Origin: Streptomyces luomodiensis
GTDB taxonomy: Bacteria > Actinomycetota > Actinomycetes > Streptomycetales > Streptomycetaceae
NCBI RefSeq assembly: GCF_031679605.1
Contig: NZ_CP117522.1
Coordinates: forward strand, 2,542,001 to 2,606,000
Length of the DNA stretch: 64,000 bases
Reading direction: 5' to 3'
Part shown: positions 23,866 to 32,618 of the stretch, one piece after another
Numbering within the stretch: the stretch's first letter is position 1
Layout of the letters: every line of letters begins with the position of its first letter
Notes under the pieces: generated by a model
What the model was told of the DNA's origin: nothing
Seen by the model: only the letters and a program-made list of their open reading frames with translations
Databases searched by the model: none
Program-made: the position numbers and the translations under genes

Positions 23866-25407
23866 ATGACGCCGCGCCGCACCTCCCTGCCGCTGCGCAC
23901 CGCCGCGATACCCGCCGCCATGGCGCTCACCACCGCGCTGGCCTTCCTGCCCACCACCGCCACCGCTCTCGGGCGGGACGGCGACGCCACCACGGCCACC
24001 ACGGCCACCACGGCCGACGGTCCGTCGCTGAGCTATGTCGTCAACACCCGTCCGGGGCAGGACCCGTCCCGGATCCGCAAGGCCATCACCCAGGCCGGCG
24101 GCACGGTGGTGGAGTCGTACGACCGGATCGGCGTCATCGTCGTCCACTCCGCCAACCCGGACTTCGCGAAGACCGTCCGTAAGGTCCGCGGCGTCGCCTC
24201 CGCCGGCAACACCCGCACCGCCCCGCTGCCCGCCCAGTCCACCGACGACATCGACACGCCGAAGCTGCTGAGCGACAAGGAGCGGCAGGCGGTGGCGGCG
24301 AAGGCCTCGGCCGGGCAGGACCCGCTGGAGCCACTCCAGTGGGATCTGCCGGCCATCAAGGCGGACAAAGCACATGAGAAGAGCCTGGGCAGCCGGAACG
24401 TCACCGTCGGGGTCATCGACACCGGCGTGGACGACACCCACCCCGATCTGGCGCCCAACTTCGACCGTAAGGCGTCCGTCAACTGTGTGACGGGCAAGCC
24501 GGACACCACCGACGGCGCCTGGCGGCCGAGCGCCGAGGAGTCCCCGCACGGTACGCATGTCGCGGGTGAGATCGCCGCCGCGAAGAACGGCATCGGCGTC
24601 ACCGGGGTGGCCCCGGGCGTCAAGGTCTCCGGTATCAAGGTGTCCACGACCGGCGGGTTCTTCTACACCGAGGCGGTCGTCTGCGGCTTCGTCTGGGCCG
24701 CCGAGCACGGTGTGGACGTCACCAACAACAGCTATTACACCGACCCGTGGTACTTCAACTGCACCACGGACCCGGACCAGAAGGCCCTGGTCGAGGCGGT
24801 GCGCCGGGCCTCGTCGTACGCGGAGCGCAAGGGCGTGGTCAACGTGGCCGCGGCGGGCAACGAGAACTACGACCTGACCTCGGACACCATCACCGACCCG
24901 TCCAGCCCCAACGACACCACCCCCGGCGACCGGGAGGTGGACCCGAGCGTCTGCCTGGACATCCCGACCCAGCTGCCGGGCGTCGTCACCGTGGCCTCGA
25001 CCGGCGCCAAGGGGCTCAAGTCCTCGTTCTCCAACTACGGCCTCGGGATCATCGACATCGCGGCCCCCGGCGGCGACAGCACCGCCTACCAGAAGCCGGA
25101 GCCCCCGGCGACCAGCGGCCTGATCTACAACACGCTGCCGGGCGGGCAGTACGGCTACATGGCGGGCACCTCGATGGCCTCGCCGCATGTGGCCGGTGTC
25201 GCGGCGCTCATCAAGAGCACCCATCCGCACGCCTCCGCGGCGCAGGTGAAGGCGCTGCTCAAGGCCGAGGCCGACGACATCGCCTGCCCGACCGAGTACG
25301 ACATCGACGGCAACGGCACGGTCGACGCGGTGTGCGAGGGCGGTGAGCGGTACAACGGCTTCTACGGCGCCGGGCTCGCGGACGCCCTGGACGCCGTCGA
25401 GAAGTAA
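23866..25407 (+). CDS. Secreted S8 (subtilisin-like) protease
   Basis: The 513-residue product has an N-terminal signal peptide (RRTSLPLRTAAIPAAMALTT, cleavage near residue 34). A propeptide of about 120 residues follows (SYVVNTRPGQDPSRIRKAI). In the catalytic domain the triad is visible: Asp in VIDTGVDDTHPDL, His in SPHGTHVAGE, Ser in AGTSMASPHVAG. The oxyanion Asn is probably in AAAGNENYDL. Four cysteines suggest disulfides. It acts outside the cell in protein degradation. A strong terminator follows. No sortase or membrane anchor is seen. Confidence 0.95.
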   Translation: MTPRRTSLPLRTAAIPAAMALTTALAFLPTTATALGRDGDATTATTATTADGPSLSYVVNTRPGQDPSRIRKAITQAGGTVVESYDRIGVIVVHSANPDFAKTVRKVRGVASAGNTRTAPLPAQSTDDIDTPKLLSDKERQAVAAKASAGQDPLEPLQWDLPAIKADKAHEKSLGSRNVTVGVIDTGVDDTHPDLAPNFDRKASVNCVTGKPDTTDGAWRPSAEESPHGTHVAGEIAAAKNGIGVTGVAPGVKVSGIKVSTTGGFFYTEAVVCGFVWAAEHGVDVTNNSYYTDPWYFNCTTDPDQKALVEAVRRASSYAERKGVVNVAAAGNENYDLTSDTITDPSSPNDTTPGDREVDPSVCLDIPTQLPGVVTVASTGAKGLKSSFSNYGLGIIDIAAPGGDSTAYQKPEPPATSGLIYNTLPGGQYGYMAGTSMASPHVAGVAALIKSTHPHASAAQVKALLKAEADDIACPTEYDIDGNGTVDAVCEGGERYNGFYGAGLADALDAVEK

Positions 25408-25425
25408 CCGGCTGACACAATGCAC

Positions 25426-25457
25426 GGGCCGCCGGGGCGACTTCGCCCCGGCGGCCC
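25426..25457. terminator. Very strong stem-loop after the protease gene
   Basis: GGGCCGCCGGGGCG pairs perfectly with CGCCCCGGCGGCCC across ACTT. The 14-bp stem lies 18 bases after the stop. Confidence 0.9.
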
Positions 25458-25497
25458 GTACGCGTCCCCCATGAAGCCGCGAGAGGACCTCGTTTCC

Positions 25498-26019
25498 GTG
25501 CACCCCCACGACCTCTGGGGACCGCTGCCCCCGCGGCCGGCCTTCTCCCTGCTGATCCGGTTCGTACTGACCGTGCTGCTGCTGCCGGTGTGGTGGGTGC
25601 TGGTAGTGGTGATCTTCCTCGCCTTCATCGCCGCCGCCCTCGTGGGCGAGATCCTTACGGTGATCCCCGGGTTCGAGAGGGGCTTCCTCCGGCTGATGGA
25701 CGCGTTCGGGGACAAGGTGGCGGTGTGGCCCGCCTGGTGCGTGACGCTCCCGGAGCTGCGGCACGAGGGCGACGCGGCCTTCTACCGGGCGCGGGTGGAC
25801 CACCGCATCGCCACGTGGACCAGCAAGGAGCTGGCCGCCCAGAAGGCGCGGAAGGCCCCGCCGCCGGGCCCGCACGACATCACGGTGCGCGAGTACCGCG
25901 GGGTGGGCGCGGGCTATGTCGTCCAGGCGGCCCGCGCCCAGGGCTGGGAGCTGAGCCATGACCGCCCCTCGGACCCGCTGCGCGTGGTCCGGCTCAGGCG
26001 GCTTCCCGTCCCGGCCTGA
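25498..26019 (+). CDS. Hypothetical membrane-associated protein
   Basis: The 173-residue product begins MHPHDLWGPLPPRPAF and has one long hydrophobic region (residues ~18-50, LIRFVLTVLLLPVWWVLVVV), perhaps two helices. A soluble basic domain of ~110 residues follows. GTG is preferred because GAGAGGA lies ten bases upstream; an ATG at 25471 sits right behind the terminator without a ribosome-binding site. The family is not recognised. Its end overlaps the convergent lysoplasmalogenase gene by 26 bases. Confidence 0.7.
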   Translation: MHPHDLWGPLPPRPAFSLLIRFVLTVLLLPVWWVLVVVIFLAFIAAALVGEILTVIPGFERGFLRLMDAFGDKVAVWPAWCVTLPELRHEGDAAFYRARVDHRIATWTSKELAAQKARKAPPPGPHDITVREYRGVGAGYVVQAARAQGWELSHDRPSDPLRVVRLRRLPVPA

Positions 26020-26677
26020 CGAGCGCCCCTGCCGGCCCGGGGCGTGAGGCCCCGGCGCGTAGCACCCCCGCCGTCAGCAGCCACTGGGCGGCGGCATAGG
26101 TGGCCATGATCCAGAACTGGGGCACCGGCGGCCGCGGCCAGTCGGCGAGCCCGGCCGCGATCAGGGTGTCGGAGAGCAGGAACAGCGCCCCGCCGAGCCC
26201 GGTCCACGGGCCCGCCCCGAGCGCGCCGAGGCCCATGGCCGTCAGCAGCAGGCTGTAGCCCGCGACGGGCAGCCGCAGCTCCGGCGCGAGACCGGGCCAC
26301 AGCAGCGCCACCGTGCCCAGCCAGGCCGCCCCGTATCCGGCGGCCGCCCGGAGCGCCGTACGGCGCCGTACGGTACGGGCGAAGAGCGCCAGATAGCAGA
26401 GGTGTCCGGCCGCGAAGCAGCCCATTCCGGCCAGGAACGCGATCTCGCCGCCGATCTGCAACAGCACATCCCCGCCGCAGCCGCACAGCAGCGCGGCGGG
26501 GAGCGGCCACGGCCCGCCCCGCACCAGGGCCCAGGCGGCGAGGACGGGCATCAGGGCGGGCTTGGTGAACTGGACGGCGGTGGTGGCGCCCGCCAGGAGC
26601 GCGCCCAGGTGAACGGCGGTCAGCAGCGCGAAGCAGACCGGCAGGGCCCGCGCCGCGCGCCCGGCGGCGGCCGTCAT
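25994..26677 (-). CDS. YhhN family lysoplasmalogenase-like membrane protein
   Basis: The 227-residue, very hydrophobic protein has about eight helices. Family segments include FTKPALMPVLAAWAL near residue 40, CGCGGDVLLQIGGEIAFLAGM and GALFLLSDTLIA. Members cleave the vinyl-ether bond of lysoplasmalogens (TMEM86B/YhhN). In Streptomyces, which lacks typical plasmalogens, the substrate is uncertain. The ATG lies in the stop of the upstream sterol desaturase gene (ATGA), so both lipid-related proteins are coupled. Confidence 0.85.
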   Translation of the reverse strand: MTAAAGRAARALPVCFALLTAVHLGALLAGATTAVQFTKPALMPVLAAWALVRGGPWPLPAALLCGCGGDVLLQIGGEIAFLAGMGCFAAGHLCYLALFARTVRRRTALRAAAGYGAAWLGTVALLWPGLAPELRLPVAGYSLLLTAMGLGALGAGPWTGLGGALFLLSDTLIAAGLADWPRPPVPQFWIMATYAAAQWLLTAGVLRAGASRPGPAGALVRPGREAA

Positions 26678-27552
26678 CCCACGCGCTCGCCGGCCGGCTC
26701 CGGGTGCCCGGCCTCCGGGGCCGGTCCTGGCTGCCAGCCCGGCCCCCTGAAGACCCGGCCCGCCCGTTCGCGCCAGTCCCGCGCCGCCGCGATGTCGCGG
26801 GCGATGGCCGCGTACTCGTGCGTGGCCACGCGCAGCGGGTTGTAGGTGGCGATGTTCTTCGTCAGACCGTAGACGGGCCGCTCGGTCTCGGGGACGAACG
26901 ACCGGAAGAGCCGGTCCCACACGATGAGGATGCCGCCGAAGTTGCGGTGCAGATAGCCCCCTTGGGAGGCGTGGTGGACACGGTGGTGCGACGGGGTGTT
27001 GAACAGGAACTCCACGGGGCGCGGCAGGGTGCCGATCCGCTCGGTGTGGATCCAGAACTGGTAGACGAGGTTCGCCGACGAGCAGAACGCCACCGCCGCC
27101 GGATGCACCCCGAGCGCGATCATCGGCACGTAGAACGGCCATACCGTCCAGGTGGTCCACGGCTGCCGCAGGGCGGTGGTGAGGTTGAACTTGCGGCTGG
27201 AGTGGTGCACCACGTGGCACGCCCACAGGACGCGGACGACGTGGTGCCCGCGGTGCGACCAGTAGTACAAGAAGTCCTGGACGAGCAGCATCAGCGGCAG
27301 CGTCCACCACATCACCGGGACGCGCAGCGGGGTGAGTTCGTAGACGGCGGTATAGATCGCCATAATCGGGATCTTCCACACCAGGTCGAAGACGATGCTG
27401 CCGAGCCCCATGGTGACGCTGGTCGCGGCGTCCTTCACCGCGTAGCCCTCGGCGTCCTCGTCGGGGTGGAGGCGATAGCTCACCATCTCCACGACGGTGA
27501 GCAGGACGAAGGCCGGTATGGACCACAGCACGGCATTGGGCAGATGCGGCAT
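26674..27552 (-). CDS. Sterol desaturase/fatty acid hydroxylase family protein
   Basis: The 292-residue membrane protein has the three histidine clusters of the di-iron hydroxylase superfamily: HRGHH, HVVHHSS and HHRVHH. It has about four hydrophobic helices. Such enzymes insert oxygen or a double bond into lipids or isoprenoids. The neighbour encodes a lysoplasmalogenase-like protein in the same operon, which suggests ether-lipid remodelling. The precise substrate is unknown. The start is the first ATG (MPHLPNAVLW). Confidence 0.9.
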   Translation of the reverse strand: MPHLPNAVLWSIPAFVLLTVVEMVSYRLHPDEDAEGYAVKDAATSVTMGLGSIVFDLVWKIPIMAIYTAVYELTPLRVPVMWWTLPLMLLVQDFLYYWSHRGHHVVRVLWACHVVHHSSRKFNLTTALRQPWTTWTVWPFYVPMIALGVHPAAVAFCSSANLVYQFWIHTERIGTLPRPVEFLFNTPSHHRVHHASQGGYLHRNFGGILIVWDRLFRSFVPETERPVYGLTKNIATYNPLRVATHEYAAIARDIAAARDWRERAGRVFRGPGWQPGPAPEAGHPEPAGERVG

Positions 27553-27590
27553 GTCCGCAACATAGAACCGCCCGTAAGGCCACGGCTAGG

Positions 27591-27603
27591 GTTGGTTACC
27601 AAC
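27591..27603. promoter_or_regulatory. Near-palindrome GTTGGTTACCAAC between divergent genes
   Basis: A 13-bp near-perfect palindrome lies 39 bp upstream of the sterol desaturase gene on the minus strand. TetR-type operators can look like this. The evidence is the symmetry and position only. Confidence 0.35.
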
Positions 27604-27741
27604 AAGTACGGTAGATGGTGTGTCAACAAGGCGACGGCTGCCCCAGGGGCTTCGCCCGACACCCCGTCAACCCGAGGCCGCGCCCGTCCCGACCGGCCCG
27701 CCCGTCAGGGCTGTCGGTGACGGCCCGTATCCTCATGGACC

Positions 27742-28728
27742 ATGCTCGAAGACCCGACGGCAACCGCACCGCACCCCGTCCCGCCGTCCGCATGGCCGGC
27801 CAGCTATCCGCAGGGGTACGCGGTCGTCGACGTGGAGACCACCGGCCTCGCCCGCGACGACCGGATCGTCTCCGCGGCGGTCTATCAGCTCGACGCCCGG
27901 GGCGCGGTGCAGGACCACTGGTACACCCTGGTCAACCCGCAGCGCGATCCGGGCCCGGTGTGGATCCACGGCCTCACCGCGGAGATGCTCGCCGACGCCC
28001 CGCGCTTCCCCGAGATCGCCGGGGAGCTCTCCGAGCGCCTCGCCGACCGCGTCCTGGTCGCGCACAACGCCGCCTTCGACTGGTCGATGCTCGCTCGTGA
28101 GTACGCCCGCACCAAGAGCACCGCGCCCGTGCGGCAGCGGCTGTGCACCATCGCCCTCTCCAAGGAGCTGGGCCTGCCCCTGCCCAACCACAAGCTGGAG
28201 ACCCTCGCCGCGCACTACGGCGTGGTCCAGCGGCGCGCCCACCACGCCCTGGACGACGCGCGGGTGCTCGCCGAGGCGTTCCGGCCCAGCCTCCTCCGGG
28301 CCGCCGCGACCGGGCTGCGCCTGCCGCTGCTGGCCTGCCAGCCGCTCACCGAGTGGTCCGACGGCCCGGCGATCGGCCACCAGCGGTCGTACCGGCAGAC
28401 CTGGCGCCCCAGCCGCAAGCGCCCCGCCTGCCCCTATCCCAACCCCGGGCGCTACGAGCCGGGCGGGCAGCTGGTCCAGGGCATGCGGGTGGCGTTCTCC
28501 GGGGACACCTCGGTCGACCGCGAGCTGCTGGAGGACCGGGCGATCGAGGCCGGGCTGCACGTGGCCACCAGCGTCTCCCGGCTCACCAGCGTGCTGGTCA
28601 CCAATGACCCCGAGTCGCCCACGTCCAAGACCGCCAAGGCCCGCTCCTTCGGCACGCCCATCATCGACGAGGCGGCCTTCATGCAGCTCCTCCAGGACGT
28701 CACCCCCGCGCCGCCGACAAACAGGTGA
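27742..28728 (+). CDS. DEDDh 3'-5' exonuclease with C-terminal BRCT domain
   Basis: The 328-residue protein shows exonuclease motifs VDVETTGL (Exo I), VLVAHNAAFDW (Exo II) and HHALDDARVL (Exo III, with catalytic His). This resembles the proofreading subunit of DNA polymerase III (DnaQ-like). The C-terminal ~85 residues (GMRVAFSGDT, VTNDPESPTSKTAKA) form a BRCT fold that may bind DNA ends or partners. This fusion is widespread in actinobacteria. A role in DNA repair or processing is likely. The N-terminal Pro-rich ~20 residues are not conserved. Confidence 0.9.
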   Translation: MLEDPTATAPHPVPPSAWPASYPQGYAVVDVETTGLARDDRIVSAAVYQLDARGAVQDHWYTLVNPQRDPGPVWIHGLTAEMLADAPRFPEIAGELSERLADRVLVAHNAAFDWSMLAREYARTKSTAPVRQRLCTIALSKELGLPLPNHKLETLAAHYGVVQRRAHHALDDARVLAEAFRPSLLRAAATGLRLPLLACQPLTEWSDGPAIGHQRSYRQTWRPSRKRPACPYPNPGRYEPGGQLVQGMRVAFSGDTSVDRELLEDRAIEAGLHVATSVSRLTSVLVTNDPESPTSKTAKARSFGTPIIDEAAFMQLLQDVTPAPPTNR

Positions 28729-28791
28729 AGTCGGCGCGACGCGCCCGCCCGCCGCTCGCCCGCCACCGCGCGGGGCCGCACGCTGAGGCGC

Positions 28792-29025
28792 ATGGCACGT
28801 TGTGAGGTCTGCGGAAACGACTACAGCATGGCGTTCGAGGTGCACGCGCAGGGCAGCGTGCACGTCTTCGACTGTTTCCAGTGCGCCATCCACCGTATGG
28901 CGCCCATCTGCGAACACTGCCGGGCCCAGATCATCGGGCAGGGCGTGGAGGCGGACGGCCACTTCTACTGCTGTGCGCACTGCGCGCGGGCGGAAGGGAA
29001 GGTGGGCATCGTCGACCATGTGTGA
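28792..29025 (+). CDS. Small zinc-ribbon (LIM/metallothionein-like) protein
   Basis: The 77-residue protein has four paired-cysteine knuckles: CEVCGND, CFQCAIH, CEHC and CCAHC, spaced as in two zinc-binding sites. The family is widespread in actinobacteria as a hypothetical or 'prokaryotic metallothionein-like' protein. It has no signal peptide. It may bind zinc and serve as an adaptor; I cannot assign more. It is a monocistronic unit followed by a strong hairpin. Confidence 0.8.
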   Translation: MARCEVCGNDYSMAFEVHAQGSVHVFDCFQCAIHRMAPICEHCRAQIIGQGVEADGHFYCCAHCARAEGKVGIVDHV

Positions 29026-29037
29026 ACCCGGCCACCT

Positions 29038-29086
29038 GCGTGGATTGTCCCGGGGCCGCCCCCACCGGCCGAGGGACAATCCACGC
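29038..29086 (+). terminator. 14-bp perfect inverted repeat before the SURF1 gene
   Basis: GCGTGGATTGTCCC pairs with GGGACAATCCACGC across 21 bases that also contain GGCC palindromes. It lies 12 bases after the zinc-ribbon stop. It ends 17 bases before the SURF1 start, so it could be a terminator or an operator. Confidence 0.65.
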
Positions 29087-29103
29087 CGAGTAGGGTCAAG
29101 GAC

Positions 29104-29919
29104 GTGTACCGCTTCCTGTTGACCCGGCAGTGGGTGATCCTCACACTCGTGGCCCTGGCCCTGATCCCGACGATGATCAGGCTGGGTTTCTGGCAGCTGC
29201 ACCGCCATGAACACCGGGTCGCGCAGAACCAGCTCATCGGGGACAACCTCGACGCCCCCGCCGTGGCCGTCGAGAAGCTCACCTCCCCCGGCCGTACCGT
29301 CCCGCGCGACGACACCTGGCGCACGGTGACCGCCACCGGCAGCTACGACACCGCCCACGAGGTCGTCGTCCGCCAGCGCACCGGCTCCGACGAGCAGTCC
29401 ATCGGCTACTTCGTGCTCACCCCGCTGCTGCTCCCCGACGACCGCGCGGTCCTGGTCAACCGGGGCTGGATCCCGGCCGGCACGGACCTCACCCGATTCC
29501 CCGACGTGCCCGCCGCCCCCTCCGGCAAGGTCACCGTCACCGGCCGGCTGAAGGCCGACGAGACCACCGGCAACAGCGGCATCAAGGACAAGCAGGGGCT
29601 GCCGCCGCGCCAGGTCTCGCTGATCAACAGCGAACAGCAGGCGAAGGTCCTGTCCCGGCCCGTCCTCGGCGGCTACATCGAGCTCACCTCGTCCTCCCCC
29701 AAGGGCGGCGGCAAGCAGCCCCAGCCGGTCGCCGCGCCCAACCACAGCGACATCGGCCCGCACATGGCCTACGCCATCCAGTGGTGGCTGTTCTCCGCCG
29801 GTGTGCCCATCGGCTGGGTGGTGCTGGCCCGCCGCGAGCGCCGGGACCGCGCCGAGGAGGCCGCGAAGGCCGCCGCGGCCACCCCCGAGAAGGTCCCGGC
29901 CACGGCCTCGGCGGACTAG
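29104..29919 (+). CDS. SURF1 family cytochrome oxidase assembly protein
   Basis: The 271-residue protein has two membrane helices: residues ~9-27 (WVILTLVALALIPTMIRLG, followed by the family GFWQLHRHEHR) and ~223-242 (AYAIQWWLFSAGVPIGWVV). The extracytoplasmic loop carries SURF1 segments such as AVLVNRGWIPAG. The family assists haem insertion into the aa3-type oxidase. The start is the GTG of MYRFLL. An Ala-rich cytoplasmic tail follows the second helix. No oxidase genes are nearby. Confidence 0.93.
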   Translation: MYRFLLTRQWVILTLVALALIPTMIRLGFWQLHRHEHRVAQNQLIGDNLDAPAVAVEKLTSPGRTVPRDDTWRTVTATGSYDTAHEVVVRQRTGSDEQSIGYFVLTPLLLPDDRAVLVNRGWIPAGTDLTRFPDVPAAPSGKVTVTGRLKADETTGNSGIKDKQGLPPRQVSLINSEQQAKVLSRPVLGGYIELTSSSPKGGGKQPQPVAAPNHSDIGPHMAYAIQWWLFSAGVPIGWVVLARRERRDRAEEAAKAAAATPEKVPATASAD

Positions 29920-29948
29920 GGTCCCGCTTCCCGGGAAGGCGCCCCGAC

Positions 29949-31730
29949 ATGGCTCAGCGCATCGACGACTACGCCCTCATCGGTGACCACCAGACGGCGG
30001 CCCTGATCAGCCGCCACGGCTCGATCGACTGGCTGTGCCTGCCCCGCTTCGACTCACCGGCCTGCTTCGCCGCGCTCGTCGGCGACCACGACAACGGGCA
30101 CTGGCGGCTCGCCCCCAAGGGCGCGGGCGACTGCACCCGCCGCCGCTACCTCGACGACTCCCTCGTCCTGGAGTCGGTCTGGGAGACCGGGACGGGCACG
30201 GTCAAGGTCATCGACTTCATGCCGCAGCGCGACCGCGCCCCCGACGTCGTCCGCATCGTCGAGGGCGTCTCCGGCAGCGTCGAGATGCTCGGCGTCCTCC
30301 GGCTGCGCTTCGACTACGGCCGGGTCATCCCCTGGATGCGCCGCACCGACGGCCACCGGATCGCGGTCGCCGGACCCGACTCCGTATGGCTGCGCTCGGA
30401 GCCCGAGGTCCGCACCTACGGCAAGGACTTCAGCACCCGCTCCGAGTTCACCGTCTCGGCCGGGGACCGGGTGGCCTTCGTACTCACCTGGCACCCCTCC
30501 CACGAGCCCCGCCCTCAGCTCGTCGACCCGTACGACTCCCTCCGCTCCAGCCTGGCCGACTGGCGCGACTGGGCCGCCCGCTGCCGCTACCAGGGCCCGT
30601 ACCGGGACGCCGTCATGCGCTCCCTGATCACCCTCAAGGCGCTCACCTACGCGCCGAGCGGCGGTATCGTCGCGGCCCCCACCACCTCGCTGCCCGAGGA
30701 ACTCGGCGGGGTCCGCAACTGGGACTACCGCTACTGCTGGCTGCGCGACTCCACCCTCACCCTGAACGCCCTGCTCCGCGCCGGCTACCAGGAGGAGGCC
30801 GCCGCCTGGCGCGACTGGCTGCTGCGGGCGATCGCCGGCGACCCGGCCGAGCTACAGATCATGTACGGCCTCGGGGGCGAGCGCCGCATCCACGAACACG
30901 AGCTCCCCTGGCTGGAGGGGTACGACCGCTCGGCCCCCGTCCGGGTCGGCAATGGCGCGGTCGACCAGCGCCAGCTCGACGTCTACGGCGAGGTGCTCGA
31001 CACCTTCCACGTGGCCCGCGCCGCGGGGCTGCCCGCCGAACCGCACGCCTGGAAGATCCAGACCGCGCTCATGGACTTCCTGGAGTCCGCCTGGCGCGAC
31101 CCCGACGAGGGGCTGTGGGAGGTCCGCGGGCCCCGCCGCCACTTCGTCCACTCCAAGGTCATGGCCTGGGTCGCCGCCGACCGCGCCGTCCGCGCCCTCG
31201 AGGCCCACCCCGAGCTGAGCGGCGACGCGGACCGCTGGCGCGCCATGCGCGACGCCGTCCACCAGGAGGTCTGCGAAAAGGGCTACGACCCCGCGCGGTC
31301 CACCTTCACCCAGTCCTACGGATCCGCCGAGCTGGACGCCGCGACCCTGCTCATCCCCCGCGTCGGCTTCCTCCCCGCCACCGACCCCCGCGTCACCGGC
31401 ACCATCGACGCGATCCGCCGCGAGCTCAGCGAGGACGGCCTGATCCGCCGCTACACCACCGACGGCGGTGTGGACGGCCTCCCCGGCTCCGAGGGCGCCT
31501 TCCTCGCCTGCTCCTTCTGGCTCGCCGACGCCCTCCAGCTGGCCGGCCGCCACAAGGACGCCCGGACGCTCTTCGAACGCCTCCTCACGTTCCGCAACGA
31601 CGTCGGACTCCTCGCCGAGGAGTACGACCCGGCGGCCGGCCGGCAGCTCGGCAACTTCCCCCAGGCGTTCAGCCACATCGGGCTGGTGGGGACCGCCCTC
31701 ACCCTCGCGGAAGGGCCCAGGGCAGACTGA
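29949..31730 (+). CDS. Glycoside hydrolase family 15 protein (glucoamylase/trehalase-like)
   Basis: The 593-residue protein starts MAQRIDDYALIGDHQTAALI, the typical N-terminus of actinobacterial GH15 enzymes. The first ~220 residues form the beta-sandwich. An (alpha/alpha)6 barrel follows, with GGVRNWDYRYCWLRDSTLTL (first acid region) and FLACSFWLADALQLAGR, plus a second catalytic Glu probably in LLAEEYDP. It has no signal peptide, so it works on intracellular glycans. Mycobacterial relatives hydrolyse trehalose. I prefer the trehalase-type reading but not strongly. Confidence 0.88.
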   Translation: MAQRIDDYALIGDHQTAALISRHGSIDWLCLPRFDSPACFAALVGDHDNGHWRLAPKGAGDCTRRRYLDDSLVLESVWETGTGTVKVIDFMPQRDRAPDVVRIVEGVSGSVEMLGVLRLRFDYGRVIPWMRRTDGHRIAVAGPDSVWLRSEPEVRTYGKDFSTRSEFTVSAGDRVAFVLTWHPSHEPRPQLVDPYDSLRSSLADWRDWAARCRYQGPYRDAVMRSLITLKALTYAPSGGIVAAPTTSLPEELGGVRNWDYRYCWLRDSTLTLNALLRAGYQEEAAAWRDWLLRAIAGDPAELQIMYGLGGERRIHEHELPWLEGYDRSAPVRVGNGAVDQRQLDVYGEVLDTFHVARAAGLPAEPHAWKIQTALMDFLESAWRDPDEGLWEVRGPRRHFVHSKVMAWVAADRAVRALEAHPELSGDADRWRAMRDAVHQEVCEKGYDPARSTFTQSYGSAELDAATLLIPRVGFLPATDPRVTGTIDAIRRELSEDGLIRRYTTDGGVDGLPGSEGAFLACSFWLADALQLAGRHKDARTLFERLLTFRNDVGLLAEEYDPAAGRQLGNFPQAFSHIGLVGTALTLAEGPRAD

Positions 31731-31734
31731 CCCC

Positions 31735-32490
31735 ATGGATCTTGGACTCAAAGACCGCGTGTACATCGTCACCGGGGCCACCCGCGGGCTCGGCCTCGCG
31801 ACCGCCCGTGAGCTGATCGCCGACGGCGCGAAGACCGTCATCACCGGCCGCGACGCCGACACGGCGGCCGCCGTCGCCGCCGACCTCGGCCCGAACGCCG
31901 TCGGCGTCGCCGCCGACAACGCCGACCCCGAGGCCGCGGCCCGTCTGATCGCCACCGCCCGCGAGCGCTTCGGCGGCTTCGACGGCATCCTCATCAGCGT
32001 CGGCGGCCCGCCGGCCGGATTCACGGCCGACCTCACCGACGCCCAGTGGCAGAGCGCCTTCGACTCCGTCTTCCTCGGCGCCGTCCGCCTCGCCCGCACC
32101 GCCGCCGAGCAGCTCTCCTCCGGCGGCGTGATCGGCTTCGTCCTCTCCGGCTCCGTCCACGAGCCGATCCCCGGCCTCACCATCTCCAACGGCCTGCGGC
32201 CGGGCCTCGCCGGTTTCGCGAAGTCCCTCTCCGTCGAGCTCGGCCCCCGCGGCATCCGCGTCCTGGGCCTCCTCCCGGGCCGCATCGCCACCGACCGCGT
32301 ACGCGAGCTCGACAGCCTCTCCGGCGACGCGGACGTGGCACAGGAGCGGGCCTCGGCCTCGATTCCGCTGCGGCGGTACGGGACGCCGGAGGAGTTCGGC
32401 AAGTCCGCCGCGTTCCTCCTCTCCCCGGCCGCGTCGTACCTCACCGGCCTGATGCTCCCCGTGGACGGCGGCGCCCTCCACGGCATCTGA
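31735..32490 (+). CDS. SDR family oxidoreductase lacking the YxxxK tyrosine
   Basis: The 251-residue Rossmann-fold protein has the NAD(P) motif TGATRGLG (residues ~14-21) and the C-terminal YLTGLMLPVDGGALHGI. The catalytic Ser is in LSGSVHEP, but the usual Y-x-x-x-K reads N-x-x-x-P, and a Lys is placed later in AGFAKSL. This occurs in one SDR subgroup, so chemistry may differ or be lost. It starts four bases after the GH15 stop and is probably in its operon. The substrate is unknown. Confidence 0.85.
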   Translation: MDLGLKDRVYIVTGATRGLGLATARELIADGAKTVITGRDADTAAAVAADLGPNAVGVAADNADPEAAARLIATARERFGGFDGILISVGGPPAGFTADLTDAQWQSAFDSVFLGAVRLARTAAEQLSSGGVIGFVLSGSVHEPIPGLTISNGLRPGLAGFAKSLSVELGPRGIRVLGLLPGRIATDRVRELDSLSGDADVAQERASASIPLRRYGTPEEFGKSAAFLLSPAASYLTGLMLPVDGGALHGI

Positions 32491-32618
32491 GGACCTCCAC
32501 CCTGGCCGCATGGCCTCCCCCAGCCCCCCGGTGCCGCCTGCTTCCCGGCCGGACCTCCGGATGCGGACCGTGGACGCCTCCGGCGACCGTCCCCCACCCC
32601 ACCCCTCCCCGAACCGAG

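Noticed and set aside
29781..29948. N-terminal extension of the GH15 enzyme
   Set aside because: The upstream part is the SURF1 gene read in another frame; family homology begins exactly at MAQRIDDYALIG.
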